Source: Dugong dugon (taxonomy: Eukaryota > Chordata > Mammalia > Sirenia > Dugongidae). Taken from it: 64,000 nucleotides of DNA. Positions 12,014-24,546 of the stretch are shown piece after piece. The notes beneath the pieces were generated by a model. That model was not told where the DNA came from, made no database searches, and saw nothing but the letters and a program-made list of their open reading frames with translations. Location: contig CM057463.1 of the NCBI GenBank assembly GCA_030035585.1, forward strand, positions 142,710,736 to 142,774,735, in the 5' to 3' direction. The first letter of the stretch is position 1. Each line of letters begins with the position of its first letter. The translations under genes were made by a program, and so were the position numbers.

Positions 12014-14988
12014 GTGTCTTTGCCTGGCTTTGGGATCAGGGTTATGGTGGCTTCATAGAATTAATTTGGGAGTATTCCTTCCTTTCTATGCTCTGAAATA
12101 ATTTGAGTACTACTGCTGTGAGCTCTTTGAATGTTTGGTAGAATTCTCCAGTGAAGCTGCTTGGGCTAGGGCTTTTGTTTGTTGGAAGTTTTTTTATTAC
12201 CTCTTTAATCTCTTCTCCTGTTATGGGTCTGTTCAGATTTTCTATCTCAGCTTGTGTGACTTTAGGTAAGTTGTGTGTTTCTAGAAATTTGTCCATGTCT
12301 GCTAGGTTCTCAAATTTGTTGGAGTACAATTTTTCATGGTAGTCTGTTATGATCCTTTTTATTTCAGTTGACTCTTTTGTATTGTCCCCCCTTTCATTTC
12401 TTATTTGGGTTATTTGCTTCCTCTCCTGTTTTTCTTTTGTCAGTTTAGACAATAGTTTGTTGATTTTCTTGATCTTTTCAAATAACTTGCTTTTGGTCTT
12501 GCTGATTCCTTCTATTATTTTTTCTGTTCTCTGTTTCATTTATTTCTGCTTTAATCTTTATTTCCTTTCTTCTGGTGCCTGTGAGTTTCTTTTACTCTTC
12601 TCTTCTTATTTGTTCGAGTTGCAGAGCCAGTGTTTTGATTTTGGCTCATTCTTCTCTTTTGATGCATGTGTTTATTGCTATAAATTGATCTCTGAGCACT
12701 GCCTTCAATGTATCCCAATGGTTTTGCTATGATGTGTTTTCGTTCTCATTTGATCCTAGGAATTTTTTAATTTCCTCTTTGATTTCTTCTAGTACTCAGT
12801 TATTTTTAAGCAAGGTGTTGTTCAGTTTCCATCTTTTTAATTTTTTTTTCCTTGCTCTTCCTGTTATTGATCTCTACTTTTAATGTGTTTTGATCAGAGA
12901 GAATGCTTTGTATTAGTTCGAGGTTTTGAATTTTATTGAGGGTTGCTTTGTGGCCTAAAATGTGGTCTATTCTGGAGAATATTCCATGTGAATTGGAAAA
13001 GAATGTATACTTTGCTGCTGTTAGGTGGTGTATTCTATATGTGTTTATGAGGTCTATTTGGTTGATTTTGGCCTTTAAATCTTCTGTATCTTTGTTGAGT
13101 TTCTTTCTAAATGTTGTGTCCTTTACAGAGAATGGTCTGTTGAGGTCTCCTACTACTATTGTAGAACTGTCTATTTCTGTTTTCAATGTTGTTAAAGTTT
13201 GTTTTATGTATTTTGAAGCCCTGTTGTTGGGTGCATAGATATTTAATAAGGTTATGTCGTCTTGCTGGATTGTCCCTTTAAGCATTATATAATGTCATTC
13301 CTTGTCTTTTATGGTTGATTTTTGCCATAAAATCATCTTATCTGAGATTAGTATTGCCACTCTTGTCCTTTTTCAGTTACTGTTTGTTTGATATATTTTT
13401 TCCTTCCTTTGATTTTTAATATAGTTATGTCTTTGTGTCTAAGGTATGTCTCTTATAGACAGCATATTGATAGGTCATGCTTTTTTATCTGCCACTCTCT
13501 TTCTCTTTATGGGTGCATTTAAGCTATTTACAGTAGTGTGATTATCAACAAGTCTAAATTTATTACTGTCATATTGTTGTGCTTTTTTTTTGTGGTGCTG
13601 ATGTTTTCTTTGTTTCTTCCACTTACCTGTGCTGAGTTCATTTTTATTGTGGATTTTCTTTTCTTTCGTTATTATAGATTTTGTATTTACTGAGATTTTA
13701 TGATTTTCTTTCTTTTTTATTCTGATGAGTAGGTTTGTTAATTTTCTTGAAGGTTACCTGGAAATTTACCCTTATCTTCCTAAGTTTGAACCAATCTTTT
13801 ATACTTGATATTGCCTTGATGTCCTCTCCATTTGAAAGTACTATACCTACACCATTTATTACTCTTTTTATTATTGTGATATTGTTGTCATTTACAGATT
13901 GACATCTCTGTTTCTCTGTTTTAAGTCTTTTGGCTTTGTGTTATTATTGAGAGCTTTTACCTAGGTTGGTATCTGGTTGATGCTGAGCTGTGTCCTAGAC
14001 TCCGATTGTTGTCTGATCTTGTTGGTTCTCTAACTGAAGCACTCTCTTTAACATTTCTTATAAGCTTGGTTTGGTGTTACAAATTTTTTAAATTTCTGTT
14101 TATCTGGAAATGTCCCAATTTCCCCATCGTATGTGAGAGAGAGTTTTGCAGGATGTATTATTCTTGGTTGGCAGTTGTTTTTCTTTCAAGATTTTATATA
14201 TGTTATCCCTTTGCCTTCTTGCCTGCATATTTCTGCCAAGTAATCAGAATTTAGTCTTATTGTTTCTCCTTTGTAAGTGACTTCACCTTTTTCTTGAGCT
14301 GCCCTCAAGATTCTTTCTTTGTTTTTGCTTTTGGCAAGAGTAATTATAATATGTCTTGGTGACTTTCTTTGAGGTCTATCCTATATGGGGTTGGTTAAGT
14401 GTCTTGGAGGATTAGCTTTTTGTCTTTTGATATTTGGGAAGTTTTCTGCCAGCAAATTTTCAAGAATTTTCTTTATGTTTTCCAGTTTCTCCCCATTCTG
14501 GAACTCTGGTCATATGAAAATTTTTCCTCTTGATTGTGCCCCACATAATTCTTAGCTTTTTCTTCATTCTTTTCCCTGATTTTTCCTCAAAGTGGCATTC
14601 ATTATTTTGTCTTCAATCTTGCTGATTCTGTCTTCCATTGTTTCAAATTTTCTCCCAAAACTTTCTACTGAGTTGTCCATTTCTGAAATTTTGTTTTACT
14701 TTTGGCTTTCTAGTTGCCGTTTCTGTATGATTTCTATTTATTTTTTTCTTCTTTTATTTTCCTGTATTCTTCTATTATTTTCTCTGTGTTTTTCTTGATT
14801 TTGCCTATCTTTTCATAGGTTTTGTCTGTCTTTTCCATGATTTTGTCTATTTTTTCCCTTGGTTTTGTCTCTTGAGCCCTTATCTCCTTGATCTCTTTCC
14901 TAATATCTTGGAGAACCCTAAATGTTAGTCTTTTGAATTCCACATCACATAGGTCCACTACCTCTACTTCTTTTTTTTTTTTTTAATT

Positions 14989-15225
14989 GTACTTCAGGTG
15001 AAGGCTTACAAAACAAACAGATTCTCACGAAACAGTAGTACACATATTGTTTTATGACATTGGTTAACAACCCCACAACATGTCAACCCTCTCCCTTCTA
15101 GACCTTTTTATTTTCGGTGAAAATAAACATAGCCAAAGATACACTATTTCAAAAATATCTACACGCACAGTTGAGTGACATCGAATATGCTCTTCCAATT
15201 GTGCTGCTATTCTCATTTTAGATGA
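14989..15225 (-). repeat. Chimeric 3' tail of L1-B
   Basis: Between the poly-T tract and the normal L1-B 3' UTR (which begins again at about 15223) lie another copy of the same 3'-end motif (about 14989-15112) and a piece like the 3' end of an older L1 family (about 15113-15222; compare 47318-47420). Read in L1 sense, L1-B continues into two other L1 ends before its poly-A. Confidence 0.65.
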
Positions 15226-16249
15226 AGGCTTACAGAACAAAATAGTTTCTCATTTAACAGTTAGTACACATGTTGCCCTATGACAATGGTTAGCAACCTC
15301 ACAACACATCAACGCTATCCTTACTCAACCTTGGGTTCCCTATCATCAGGTTTCCTGTCCCCTTCTGCCTTCTGGCCCTTGTCCATGGACTGCTGTACCT
15401 CATTACTACCATATGGTTTTATGGGGCTGTCCACTCCCTGGCTGAGCAGTGAGCCTCAGAAATGACATCACCACTGAGATAAAAGGGTGTCTGGGGGCCA
15501 TACTCTCAGGGTTTCTCCAGTCTCCTTTAGGCCAGTAAATCTGGTCTTTTTTTTTTTGTGAGTTAGAATTTTGTTCTACATCCTTCTCCAGCTCTGTCCA
15601 GAACCCTCTGTTGTGATCCTGGTCAGAGCAGTCAGTGGTGGTAGCCGGGCACCATCTAGCTGTACTGGACTCAGTCCAGTGGAGGCTGTAGTAGCTGTGG
15701 TCCATTACTCCTTCAGACTACTCTTTACCTTGTATCCTGTTCTCTTCATTCTCCCTTGATCCTAAAGGGATGAGACCAGTGGAGTATCTTAGATGGCTAC
15801 TCACAGGCTTTTAAGACCCCAGATGCTACTCACAAAGGTAGAATGTAGAACATTGTCTTTATAAACTGTGTTATGCCAATTGAGCTAGATGTTCCCTGAG
15901 ACCATGGTCCCCAAAGCCCTCCACCCAGCAATTCAGTCCTTCAGGGAGTTTGGATGTGTCTATGGAGCTTCCTTGAACTTTCCTTGTACAAGTTGTGCTG
16001 GTTTCCCCTGTATTGTGTACTGTCTCACCCTTCACACAAGACACCATGTATTATTGCCTATTTAGTATTTCCCCCCACCCCTCCCATCCCGGTAACGAAC
16101 AAAGATTGTTACATTTTGTGTGTGAACTTTTTCATGGGTTTTTACAATAGAGGTCTCATGCAATATTTGTCCTTTTGTGATTGACTTATTTCACTCAGCA
16201 TAATGTCCTCCAGTTTCATTCATGTTATGAGATGCTTCACAGATTCATC

Positions 16250-19200
16250 ACTGTTCTTTCTCGTTGCATAGTACTCCATTGTGTGTATGTATCACAGTTT
16301 GTTTATCCATTCATCTGTTGATGGGCATCTAAGTTGTTTCCATCATTTTGCTATTGTGAACAATGCTGCCATGAACATGGGTGTGCATATGTCTATTTGT
16401 GTGATGGCTCTTATTTCTCTAGGATACACTCCAAGGAGTGGGATGGCTGGATCATATGGTATTTTGATTTCTAGCTTTCTAAAGAAGCGCCATATCATTT
16501 TCCAAAATGGTTGTAACATTATGCATTCCCACCAGCGTTGCATAAGAGTTCTGATCTCCCCGCAGCCCCTTCAACATTTGTAATTTCCAGCGTTTTTGAT
16601 TTGTGTCAGTAATGCCGGGGTGAGATGGTATCTCACTGTAGTTTTAATTTGCATATCTCTAATGGCTAGTGATCATGAGCATTTCCTTATGTGTCTGTTG
16701 GCCATTTGAATGTCTTCTTTGGTGAAGTGTCTGTTCATTTCCTTTGCCCATTTTTTAATAAGATTATTTGTCTTTTTGTTGTAGAGGTGTTGGACTTTCT
16801 TATAGATTATGGAGATAAGACCTTTGTCTGACTTGTACTGTCCAAAAATTTTTCCCACTCTGTAGGTTCTCTTTTGACTCTTTTGGTGAAGTCTTATGAA
16901 GAGCATAGGTGTTTGATTTTTAAAAGATCCCCGTTATCTAGCTTATCTTTTGGGGTTTGTGCATTGATGGTTTTGGTTTGTATCCTATTAATGCCGTGTA
17001 TTAAGGCCTGAAGTGTTGGTCTTATTTTTTCTTCTATGAACTTTATAGTTTTTGACTTTATATTCATGTCTTGATCCATTTTGAAGTAGTTTTGTATACA
17101 GTGTGAGGTATGGGTCCTGTTTCATTTTTTTGCAGATGGATATCCAGTTTTGCCAGCACAATTTGTTAAAAAGACTGTCTTTTCCCCATTTGATGGACTT
17201 TGGGCCCTTGTTGAAGATCAGGTGACCGTAGGTGGATGGATTTACATCTGGGTTCTCAATTCTGTTCCATTGGTCAATGGATCTGGCATTGTACCATTGC
17301 CAGCTGTATAGTAGGTTCTGAGGTCAGGTAGTGTGAATCCTCCAACTTTATTCTTCTTCTTCAGTAGTGCTTTACTTATTCGGGGCTTCTTCCCTTGCCA
17401 TCTAAAGTTAATGATTAGTTTTTCCATCTCTTTGAAGAATGTTGTTGGTATTTGGATCGGGATTGCATTGTATTTGTAAATTGCTTTGGGTAGAATTATA
17501 ATTTTCACAATGTTGAGTCTGCCTATCCATGAGCATGGTATGTTTTTCCATTTATGTAGATCGCTTTGGGTTTCTTGCAGTAGTGTTTTGTAGTTTTCTT
17601 TGTATAGGTCTTTTACATCCCTGGTTAGATTTATTCCTAACTATTTTATCTTTTCAGGGGCTATTGAAAATGGTATTGTTTTCCTTATTTCCTTTTCATC
17701 ATTCTCCTTATTGGTGTATAGGAATCCAACTGATTTTTGAATGTTTATCTTGTATCCTGCTACTCTGCTGAATCTTTCTATTAGTTCCCATAGATTTCTT
17801 GTGGAGTCTTTATGGTTTTCTATGTATCATCTGCAAACAGGGACAGTTTAACTTCTTCATTACCAGTTTGGATGCCCTTTATTTATTTTTCTTGCCTTAT
17901 TGCTCTAGCTAGAACTTCAAGCACAATGTAAAATAGGAGTGGTGATAAAAGGCATCCTTGTCTTGTTCCTGTTTTCAAGGGGAATGTTTTCAGCCTCTCT
18001 CCATTAAGAATGATGTGAGCCGTTGGTTTTGCATAGATGCCCTTTATTATGTTGAGAAATTTCCCTTCTATACCTATTTTCTTGAGAGTTTTTGTCAGGA
18101 ATGGGTGTTGGACTTAGTCAAATGCCTTTTCTGCGTCAATTGAGATGATCATGTGATTCTTTTCTTTCCTTTTATTTATGTGGTGGATTACGTTGATCGA
18201 TTTTCTAATGTTGAACCATTTTTGCATACTTGGTATGAATCCTACTTGGTCGTGGTGTATTATTTTTTTTGATATGATGCTGAATTCTGTTGGCTAGAAT
18301 TTTGTTCAGAATTTTTGCATCTATATTCATGAGAGATATTGGTCTGTAGTTTTCTTTTCTCATGACATCTTTGCCTGGCTTTTGGTATCAGCGTTACGCT
18401 GGCTTCATAGAATGAATTTGGAAGTGTCTCTTCCTTTTCTATGCTCTGAAAGACCTTGAGTAGTAGTGGTACAAACTCTTCTGTAAATGTTTTAAAGAAT
18501 TCTCCAGTGAAGCCATCTGGGCCAGGGCTTTTTTTTTTGGGAGTTTTTTTATTACCATTTCAATTTCTTTTCTTGTTATGGGTCTGTTCAGATTTTCAAC
18601 CTCACTTTGTTGTAGTTTGGGTAGGTAGTGTGTTTCTAGAAATCTATCCATTTCCTCTAGGTTTTCAAATATGTTGGAGTATAGTTTTTGATAATATTCT
18701 GGTATAATCCTTTTTATTTCAGTTGGGTCTGTTGTAATGTCCCCCATTTCATTTCTTTTTTGGGTTATTTATGTCCTCTCCTGTTTTTCTTTTGTCAGTC
18801 TGGACAGTGGTTTGTCGATTTTGTTGATTCTTTCAAAGAACTAATTTTTGGTTTTGTTGATTCTTTCTATTGTTTTTCTGTTCTCTATTTCATTTATTTC
18901 TGCTCTGATCTTTACTATTTCCTTTCTTCCGGTGGTTGTAGGCTTTTTTTGTTGTTCTCTTTCTATTTGTTTGAGTTGTGTAGTTAATGTTTTGATTTTG
19001 TCCCTTTCTTCTTTTTTGATATGTGCATCTATTGCTATAAATTGTCCTCTGAGGACTGCCTTTGCTGTGTCCCAAAGGTTTTGGTGTGTTGTGTTTTCAT
19101 TCTCATTTGATTCTAGGAATTTTTTGATTCCATCTCTGATTTCTTCTATTACCCACTGATGTGTAAGCAGGGTATTATTCAGTTCCATGTAATTGATTTT

Positions 19201-19934
19201 TTTTCCTTGCTCTTTCTGTTGTTAATTTCTACCTTGATGGCATTGTGGTCAGAGAAGATACTTTGAATTATCTCAGTGTTTTGGATCTTGTTGAGGATTG
19301 CTCTGTGGCCTAAGATGTGGTCTATTCTAGAGAACTTTCCATGTGCATTGGAAAACAATGTGTACTTTGCAGCGGTTGGATGGAGGGTTCTATATATGTA
19401 TATGAGGTTCAGTTGGCTGATTGTGCCCTTTAGGGCTTCTGTATCTTTGCTGAGTTTCTTCTTAGTTGTTCTGTCCTTTCCTGCGAGTGGTGTGTTGAAG
19501 TGTCCTACTATTATTGTGGAACTGTCAGTGTTTCTTTTCAGTGTTGTTAGAGTTTGTTTTATGTATTTTGCAGCCCTGTCATTGGGTGTGTAGATGTTTA
19601 TCATGGTTATGTCTTCACGATCGATCGTCCCCTTAATCATTATATAGTGTCCTTCTTTGTCTTTTATGATGGATTTTGTTTTAAAGTCTGTTTAATCTGA
19701 GATTAGTATTGCCACTCCTGCTCTTTTTTGTTAGTTGTTAGCTTGATATATTTTTTCCCAACTTTTGATTTTTAATAAATTCACATCTTTGTTTCTAAGG
19801 TGTGTTTCTTGTAGACAGCAAATTGATGGATCCTGTTTTCTTTTCCATTCTGTCACTGTCCATCTCCTTATGGGTGCTTTGAGGCCATTTATGTTCAGTG
19901 TAATTATTGATAGATGTGAGTTTGTTGCTGTCAT
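16250..19934 (-). pseudogene. L1-B ORF2 remnant (endonuclease and reverse transcriptase)
   Basis: It starts at 19934 with 'MTATNSHLSIITLNINGLKA', the usual ORF2 endonuclease start. Endonuclease continues at 19179-19640 ('FSRIDHILGHRAILNKIQNT'), the linker at 18841-19188 and the RT N-part at 18439-18747. The C-terminal region is at 16343-16543 ('[20 protein letters not shown]'). Several stops and frameshifts. Confidence 0.88.
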
Positions 19935-19937
19935 TTT

Positions 19938-19943
<6 letters not shown>

Positions 19944-19974
<31 letters not shown>
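19944..19974 (+). repeat. (TG)n microsatellite
   Basis: About 15 TG units just upstream of the L1-B ORF2 start. The same place in L1-A (13.57 kb) has a short T run instead, so the array grew after insertion. Confidence 0.95.
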
Positions 19975-20404
19975 TGCTGATGTTTTCTTTGTTCTTCTTA
20001 CTCTCTTGTGCTGAGTTACTTTTGTTTGTGGATTTTTTTTTTTCATTTCTTTTGTTTTTGTAGGTTTTGTTTTTCTGCGACTTTATGTTTTTCCTCTTTT
20101 TTTATGAGTATGTTTATTAACATTCTTTGTGGTTACCATGAATTTTACCCTTATCTTTCCAGGTTTGAAGCAGTCTACCATTACTTGGTATCACCTTACT
20201 TTCCTCTCCATTAAAAGGTTCTATACCTATGCCATTTGTTCCCTCTTTTATTGTTTTGATGTTGTCATTTACTGATTAACTTCTCTGATTTCCTGTTGTA
20301 TTTCTTTAAGTTTTGGAAAGTCCTTGAGAGTTCATTTCCTAGATTGGTATCTGGCTGGTACGATCCTGTGTCCTAGATTCTGCCTGTGAGCTGAAGTTGT
20401 TTGT

Positions 20405-21500
20405 ACTCAGATCAAAGAACTCCCTTTAATAATTCTTATAAGTTTGGTTTGGTTTTTACATATTCCCTTAATTTCTGTTTATCTGGAAATGACCTAATTT
20501 CACCATCATATTTGAATGAGAGTTTTGCAGGATATATTATCCTTGGCTGGCAATTTTTTTCTTTCAAGATTTCATATATGTCATTCCATTGCCTTCTTGC
20601 CTGCATGGTTTCTGCCCAATAATCTGAGTTTAGTCTTATTGTTTCTCCTCTGTATGTGACTTCCTTTTTTTCACGAGCTGCTCTCGGGATTCTTTGTTTG
20701 TTTTTGGTTTTTTCGAGTGTGATTTTGATACGCCTTGGTGATTTTCTTTTGGGGTCTATCCTATATGGGTATCGTGGAGCTTCTTGGATGGCCAGCTTTT
20801 CATCTTTCATGATATTGGGGAAGTTTTCTGCCAGCAGTTCTTCAATGATCCTGTGTTTTCTGTTCTCTCCCCATTCTGGAATTCCAAATCATTCGAAAAT
20901 TTTTGCTTTTGATTCTATCCCACATAACTCTCAGGGTCTCTTCATTTTTCTTTCTTCTTTTTTCTGAGTTTTCCTGAAACAAAGTTGTATCCAAGTGTTT
21001 GTCTTCAATTCCACTGATCCTGTCTTCCACCATTTCAAATCTGCTTCTCAACCCTTCTAAGACACTGTCCATTTCTGAAATCTTGTTTTTTATCTTTTGG
21101 ATTTCTAATTGTTGCCTTTGTATAATTTCTAGTTGTGAATTTATTTTGGCATTTTGTTCCTGCATTATTTTCCTGAATTCTTCCAATTTTTTGTCTGTAT
21201 TTTCCATGAATTTGTCTATATTTTCCTCATTTTTGTCTGCTTTTTGCCTCAGCTCTTGGAGAATTCTGAGTATTAGAGATTTGAATTCCCTATCAGGTAG
21301 TTCTAGTGCCTTTTCTTCTACTGGAAATTCATCTGTTGTTTTATTTTGGATGCCTCCTGGAACAATCCTGTCCTGTTTTTGTAAACTTTTTGATATTGTC
21401 TGCTGTCTTCAGGGCATTCAGTAGTTATTATTCTCATTTATTGATTGTAGATTTGTTTGTTTTGTCCCTTTTCTTTAAATTTGGCTATGTCTGAGCAGGC
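20405..21500 (-). pseudogene. L1-B ORF1 remnant (RNA-binding chaperone)
   Basis: 20842-21207 encodes a charged coiled-coil stretch (heptads such as 'LEIIQRQQLEIQKIKNKISE'). 20436-20810 encodes the conserved RRM/C-terminal region ('DYWAETMQARRQWNDIYEIL', 'SFPDKQKLREYVKTKPN'). The two are in different frames, so the gene is broken. Confidence 0.85.
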
Positions 21501-21739
21501 GGGCTGTGTGTTCTTTGTTTGCTCGTCTGTGGGCAGTATAATTTTTGCATCCTTCTCCAACTGGCAGGGTCAGTCACTCAGATATGGTATGGCAGGGCAG
21601 GTTTAGCTGAAGAGGAGTTACTGGGACCGGTTGTTTGTGGCACTTACTACAGCCACCAGATTGGGTCGGTAATCGGTTCAGGGCAGGTTCCAGTAGGCCC
21701 TGCCTGTGCTGCTTGGTGGTGTGATGTTAAGCACATGGT

Positions 21740-22260
21740 GCAGCTAGGCAGGATGTAGCAGGGAGATTGTTATGTGTGGAGCTAAGATGGATATGGGAGA
21801 GAGGAGAGAGTAACAGGAGCCAAAAACATACAAACAAACAAAAAAGAATGCTAGGGGAGCTTGCCATTGGAGTGGAGAGATGAGAGACTATGAAGTGTAG
21901 AAAAACAAAAAGGGGAAGAGGAAGAAAAGAAAGGAAAAGAATGAATAAATAAAAATCAGAAAGGGAAAAGAACAGCAAAGTTCCCAGGGATCCCACCAGT
22001 GTGGCTATGTAGTCTGGGGAAGTTGTTCTTAGGTGTTGCAGTACAGCCTGGCTAGAAGGCATAAAGGTATACAATGCCAGGTATTCAGGGAACAGAAAGA
22101 GAAGGAACATATAGAGAGATGAGAAACTGAGTAATGAAGAAAGACAAAAAGGGAAAAAGAGGGAAAAGAAAACAAAACAAATTTTAAAAAAAGAAAACAA
22201 GAACAAAAAAGCCCCCTAAAAAAACAAAAAAGAAAAAAAAAAAACAAAAAAAAGAAATGC
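21740..22260 (-). repeat. L1-B 5' UTR purine-rich tandem repeats
   Basis: The blocks near 21870 ('gtggagagatgagagactat') and 22110 ('atatagagagatgagaaact'), each followed by an A/G-rich run, repeat with a period of about 240 bases. 22140-22257 is A-rich. In L1 sense this is the promoter-bearing 5' UTR. Confidence 0.6.
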
Positions 22261-23599
22261 CCTCAGCGATGCCTCTGCACGTTTGTGCAAGCCGAGGGGG
22301 TAGTTTCAAGCCATGCAGCACTGCCTGGCCAGAACGCGCTCCCAACTCAAGAAAAGGGAAAGAAAACAGACCAACAATTCAAAACAAACAAACGAACAGA
22401 AGCCCTGGATCCCACCAGAGTGTCAGCCCAGACCTGGAAGCAGCTCCACACTCATACGGAGCACCGCAGCCCCTCAGGAAGAAGCAAAGATGGTGCAAGG
22501 AGCCAGGTATTTGAGCGAAAGGAGGGGGAGGTGGTGAGAGGTAAGGAAGAAATCAAAAGAAGCAGAAAAAAAGCAACAGCAGCAGCCAACAAATGGCACT
22601 CAGGAAGCCGGCCTGTTTGGGTGTGTGGAATCCAAGCAGCCACTGTTTCCCAGACAAGAGATTGTGGCCACGGGAAGCAGAGGAGGCCGAGTGGCGGTGA
22701 AGAAGGGTGGGGGCTGGGAAAGCGTATATCACAAATTACTGGTTGTTTTGTCCCCCGCTGGAAGCTCCGTGAAGCTGCTTTCTTGTACCCTCTGTTTGCT
22801 GGTCTCCGACAGGAGTCCAAGATGGAGGATCTGTGCTGTTTTAGCTGATAGGGGACCACTGCATGAATCTCTCCTCACTCTCCATTCTCTGTCAGTTTTC
22901 TCACTCCATTTGGTGCTTGTCTGAGTTCTTTATCTCTTCGTTTGATGTTTTAGGGTTTCAGGATTGTTGTTTTCTCTGCTCGGCTTATTGTTTCGGATCT
23001 TTGCTGTGGAGGGACAGCATGGTGCTTCTGCCTAGAGAGCCATTTTTCCCACTACCTCTACTTCTATGGGAACGTCATCTGATTCTTTATTTTTGTCACT
23101 TGCTGGAGCCATCTTGTCCTGTTTTTTAATGTCTGCTGTCACCAAGACATTAAGGTATTATTTTCTGTATTTATTGATTTTGTATTCATTTGCATTGTCC
23201 CGCTTCTTCTTTTTTAAAAAATATATATCAGGGCAGGCAGGCCAGGTGTGTTTTGCTACTTGCTCATCTGTGGGCATGATAGCTCTTGCCACCTTGTCTG
23301 GGTCAGCATGGCAGCAGCAGTCAGGGTGATCCCACTTTGCTCTACACTGGTTTGGCCAGGCAGCTGAGGGTGGACTGGGCAGGCACTGTGTGCCTCCTGA
23401 TGTTTGTCCACCCATGTGGGAGCATTCATAGCCCCTTTCCAGACAGGCAGGGATGTTGGACAAGGAGTGGTACAGGCTCACTTCTCACTATTCAGCAGCT
23501 GATCAAGTGGTGGTTGGGGAGGGAAAGTGTGGGTCCAGTGTGGAGGCAAGCCTGAGTGCCAGTGATGCTGTAGCAGTGACAGCATGGCAGGGACTGGTG

Positions 23600-24100
23600 G
23601 GAATGGGGGGTGGAATATGGGGCTTGGTGAGGAGGAGAAAGAAAAGAAAAAGAAGAAAAAAAATAGAAACTGGTAGCTGGTGGGTGGGAGTGGGGCAGAC
23701 CTGGTGGCCAGTGGGAATGGAGGGAGGTGGCATATGGTGCTAGGTGTGAGGTAGAAAGAAGAAAAAAGAAAATAAATAAATAAAATGGCAGCACAGTGGG
23801 GGCCAGTGAGTGGGTACAGGGCAGCTCCTGGGCAGTGGTGGGCCAGTGTTCCAGTGGCACTCTATCTGAGGCAGTGTGGCAGAGGCCAGCAGGGAGGGAG
23901 GGAGGTGGCATATAGGGGAAGGTGGAAGGGAGAAAGAAAAGAAAGGAAAAAAGAGAAACAAAACAAAATGATAGTGGCTTTGGGGGCTGATGAGTAGGGG
24001 CAGGGCAGACCCAGGGTGACAGCAGGCCAGTGACTCTCTAGCCAAGATGGCACAGTGTGGCCCTGAGGGAGGGGGTGAAGGTGGCATATGGGACAGAAGG
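23600..24100 (-). repeat. L1-A 5' UTR tandem monomers (about 175 bp)
   Basis: The anchor 'aggtggcatatgg' (or close variants) recurs at about 23611, 23731, 23909 and 24084, each followed by a G/A-rich stretch. The last two intervals are about 175 bases and the first is shorter. This is a monomer array like those known in rodent L1 promoters. Confidence 0.65.
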
Positions 24101-24546
24101 ACGAAGGGTAGGAAAGCTTGTTTCTCTGGTTACCTAGTGCTCTGTCTCCCGTTGGGGGCTCCATGAAGCTCCCCTCCTGTACTCCCTGTTTGGGGTCATT
24201 GCTGACTGTGTTCCAAAATGGTGTGTTGTGTTAGTTGGCAGAGGACCTCCATTCAATATCTCTCCTCCTTCTCTGTTTTCCTTCAGTTTCTTCTTCCATT
24301 CGGTGTTTGGTCTAGTTCTCTATCCCTTCATTTGATGCTTGAGGTTCCAGGATTGACGTTTGTATCAGTTTTACTTAGTTTTTCGGGTTTTTGTTTCAGA
24401 GGGACAGCATGATGCATCTTGCTAGGGCACCATGTTGGCTCTGCCTCCCAAGGAAATGAGTCTTCATGTTGATCAAGAATATACAATTTGCTACCTTTTT
24501 GTTTTCCACTCTGTAGAGGCATTGGGTTAGGTCAGTTGCCTGCATC

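Larger units (their letters stand above)
7755..13560 (-). pseudogene. L1-A ORF2 remnant (endonuclease, reverse transcriptase, C-terminal part)
   Basis: Endonuclease homology is in the frame 12806-13285 ('VVGDLNRPFS' region; 'FSRIDHILGH'). The linker and start of the RT region is in 12042-12539 ('[20 protein letters not shown]'). The RT and C-terminal parts continue through 7.8-9.7 kb in short broken frames. RTE (9716-11417) and an LTR (11503-12013) interrupt it. Many stops and frameshifts. Confidence 0.85.
14972..23048 (-). mobile_element. L1-B: full-length 8.1 kb L1 nested in L1-A
   Basis: Flanked by a perfect 17-bp duplication ccactacctctacttct (14955-14971 and 23049-23065), with a poly-T tract (minus-strand poly-A) at 14972. 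In minus order: 5' UTR about 23.04-21.5 kb, ORF1 about 21.5-20.4 kb, ORF2 about 19.93-16.25 kb, 3' UTR about 16.25-15.0 kb. The last 240 bases are a chimeric tail. The ORFs are broken but the intact duplication shows it is younger than L1-A. Confidence 0.95.
6261..24449 (-). mobile_element. L1-A: full-length L1 (own length about 7.5 kb) split by four later insertions
   Basis: The 3' end is the poly-T tract at 6261-6269 (3' UTR to about 7.75 kb). ORF2 runs back to about 13.5 kb, ORF1 remains at about 14.0-14.97 kb, and after the L1-B interruption the ORF1 start and 5' UTR continue from 23049 to about 24449, where the minus-strand start reads 'gggaggcagagccaacatgg', a typical L1 5' end. Insertions are an ERV-type LTR (6938-7318), RTE (9716-11417), a MaLR-like LTR (11503-12013) and L1-B (14972-23048). 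Similar flanks aagaaataaa (6250-6259) and aaggaaatga (24450-24459) suggest an eroded target duplication. The reading frames are broken, so it cannot move by itself. Confidence 0.9.

Noticed and set aside
22285..22848. 187-residue plus-strand ORF
   Set aside because: It lies in the antisense strand of the L1-B 5' UTR; no recognised protein.
21820..24100. CRISPR-like or satellite array from the repeated units
   Set aside because: Unit sizes (175 and 240 bases), few copies and position inside L1 5' UTRs identify them as L1 promoter monomers; the genome is eukaryotic.
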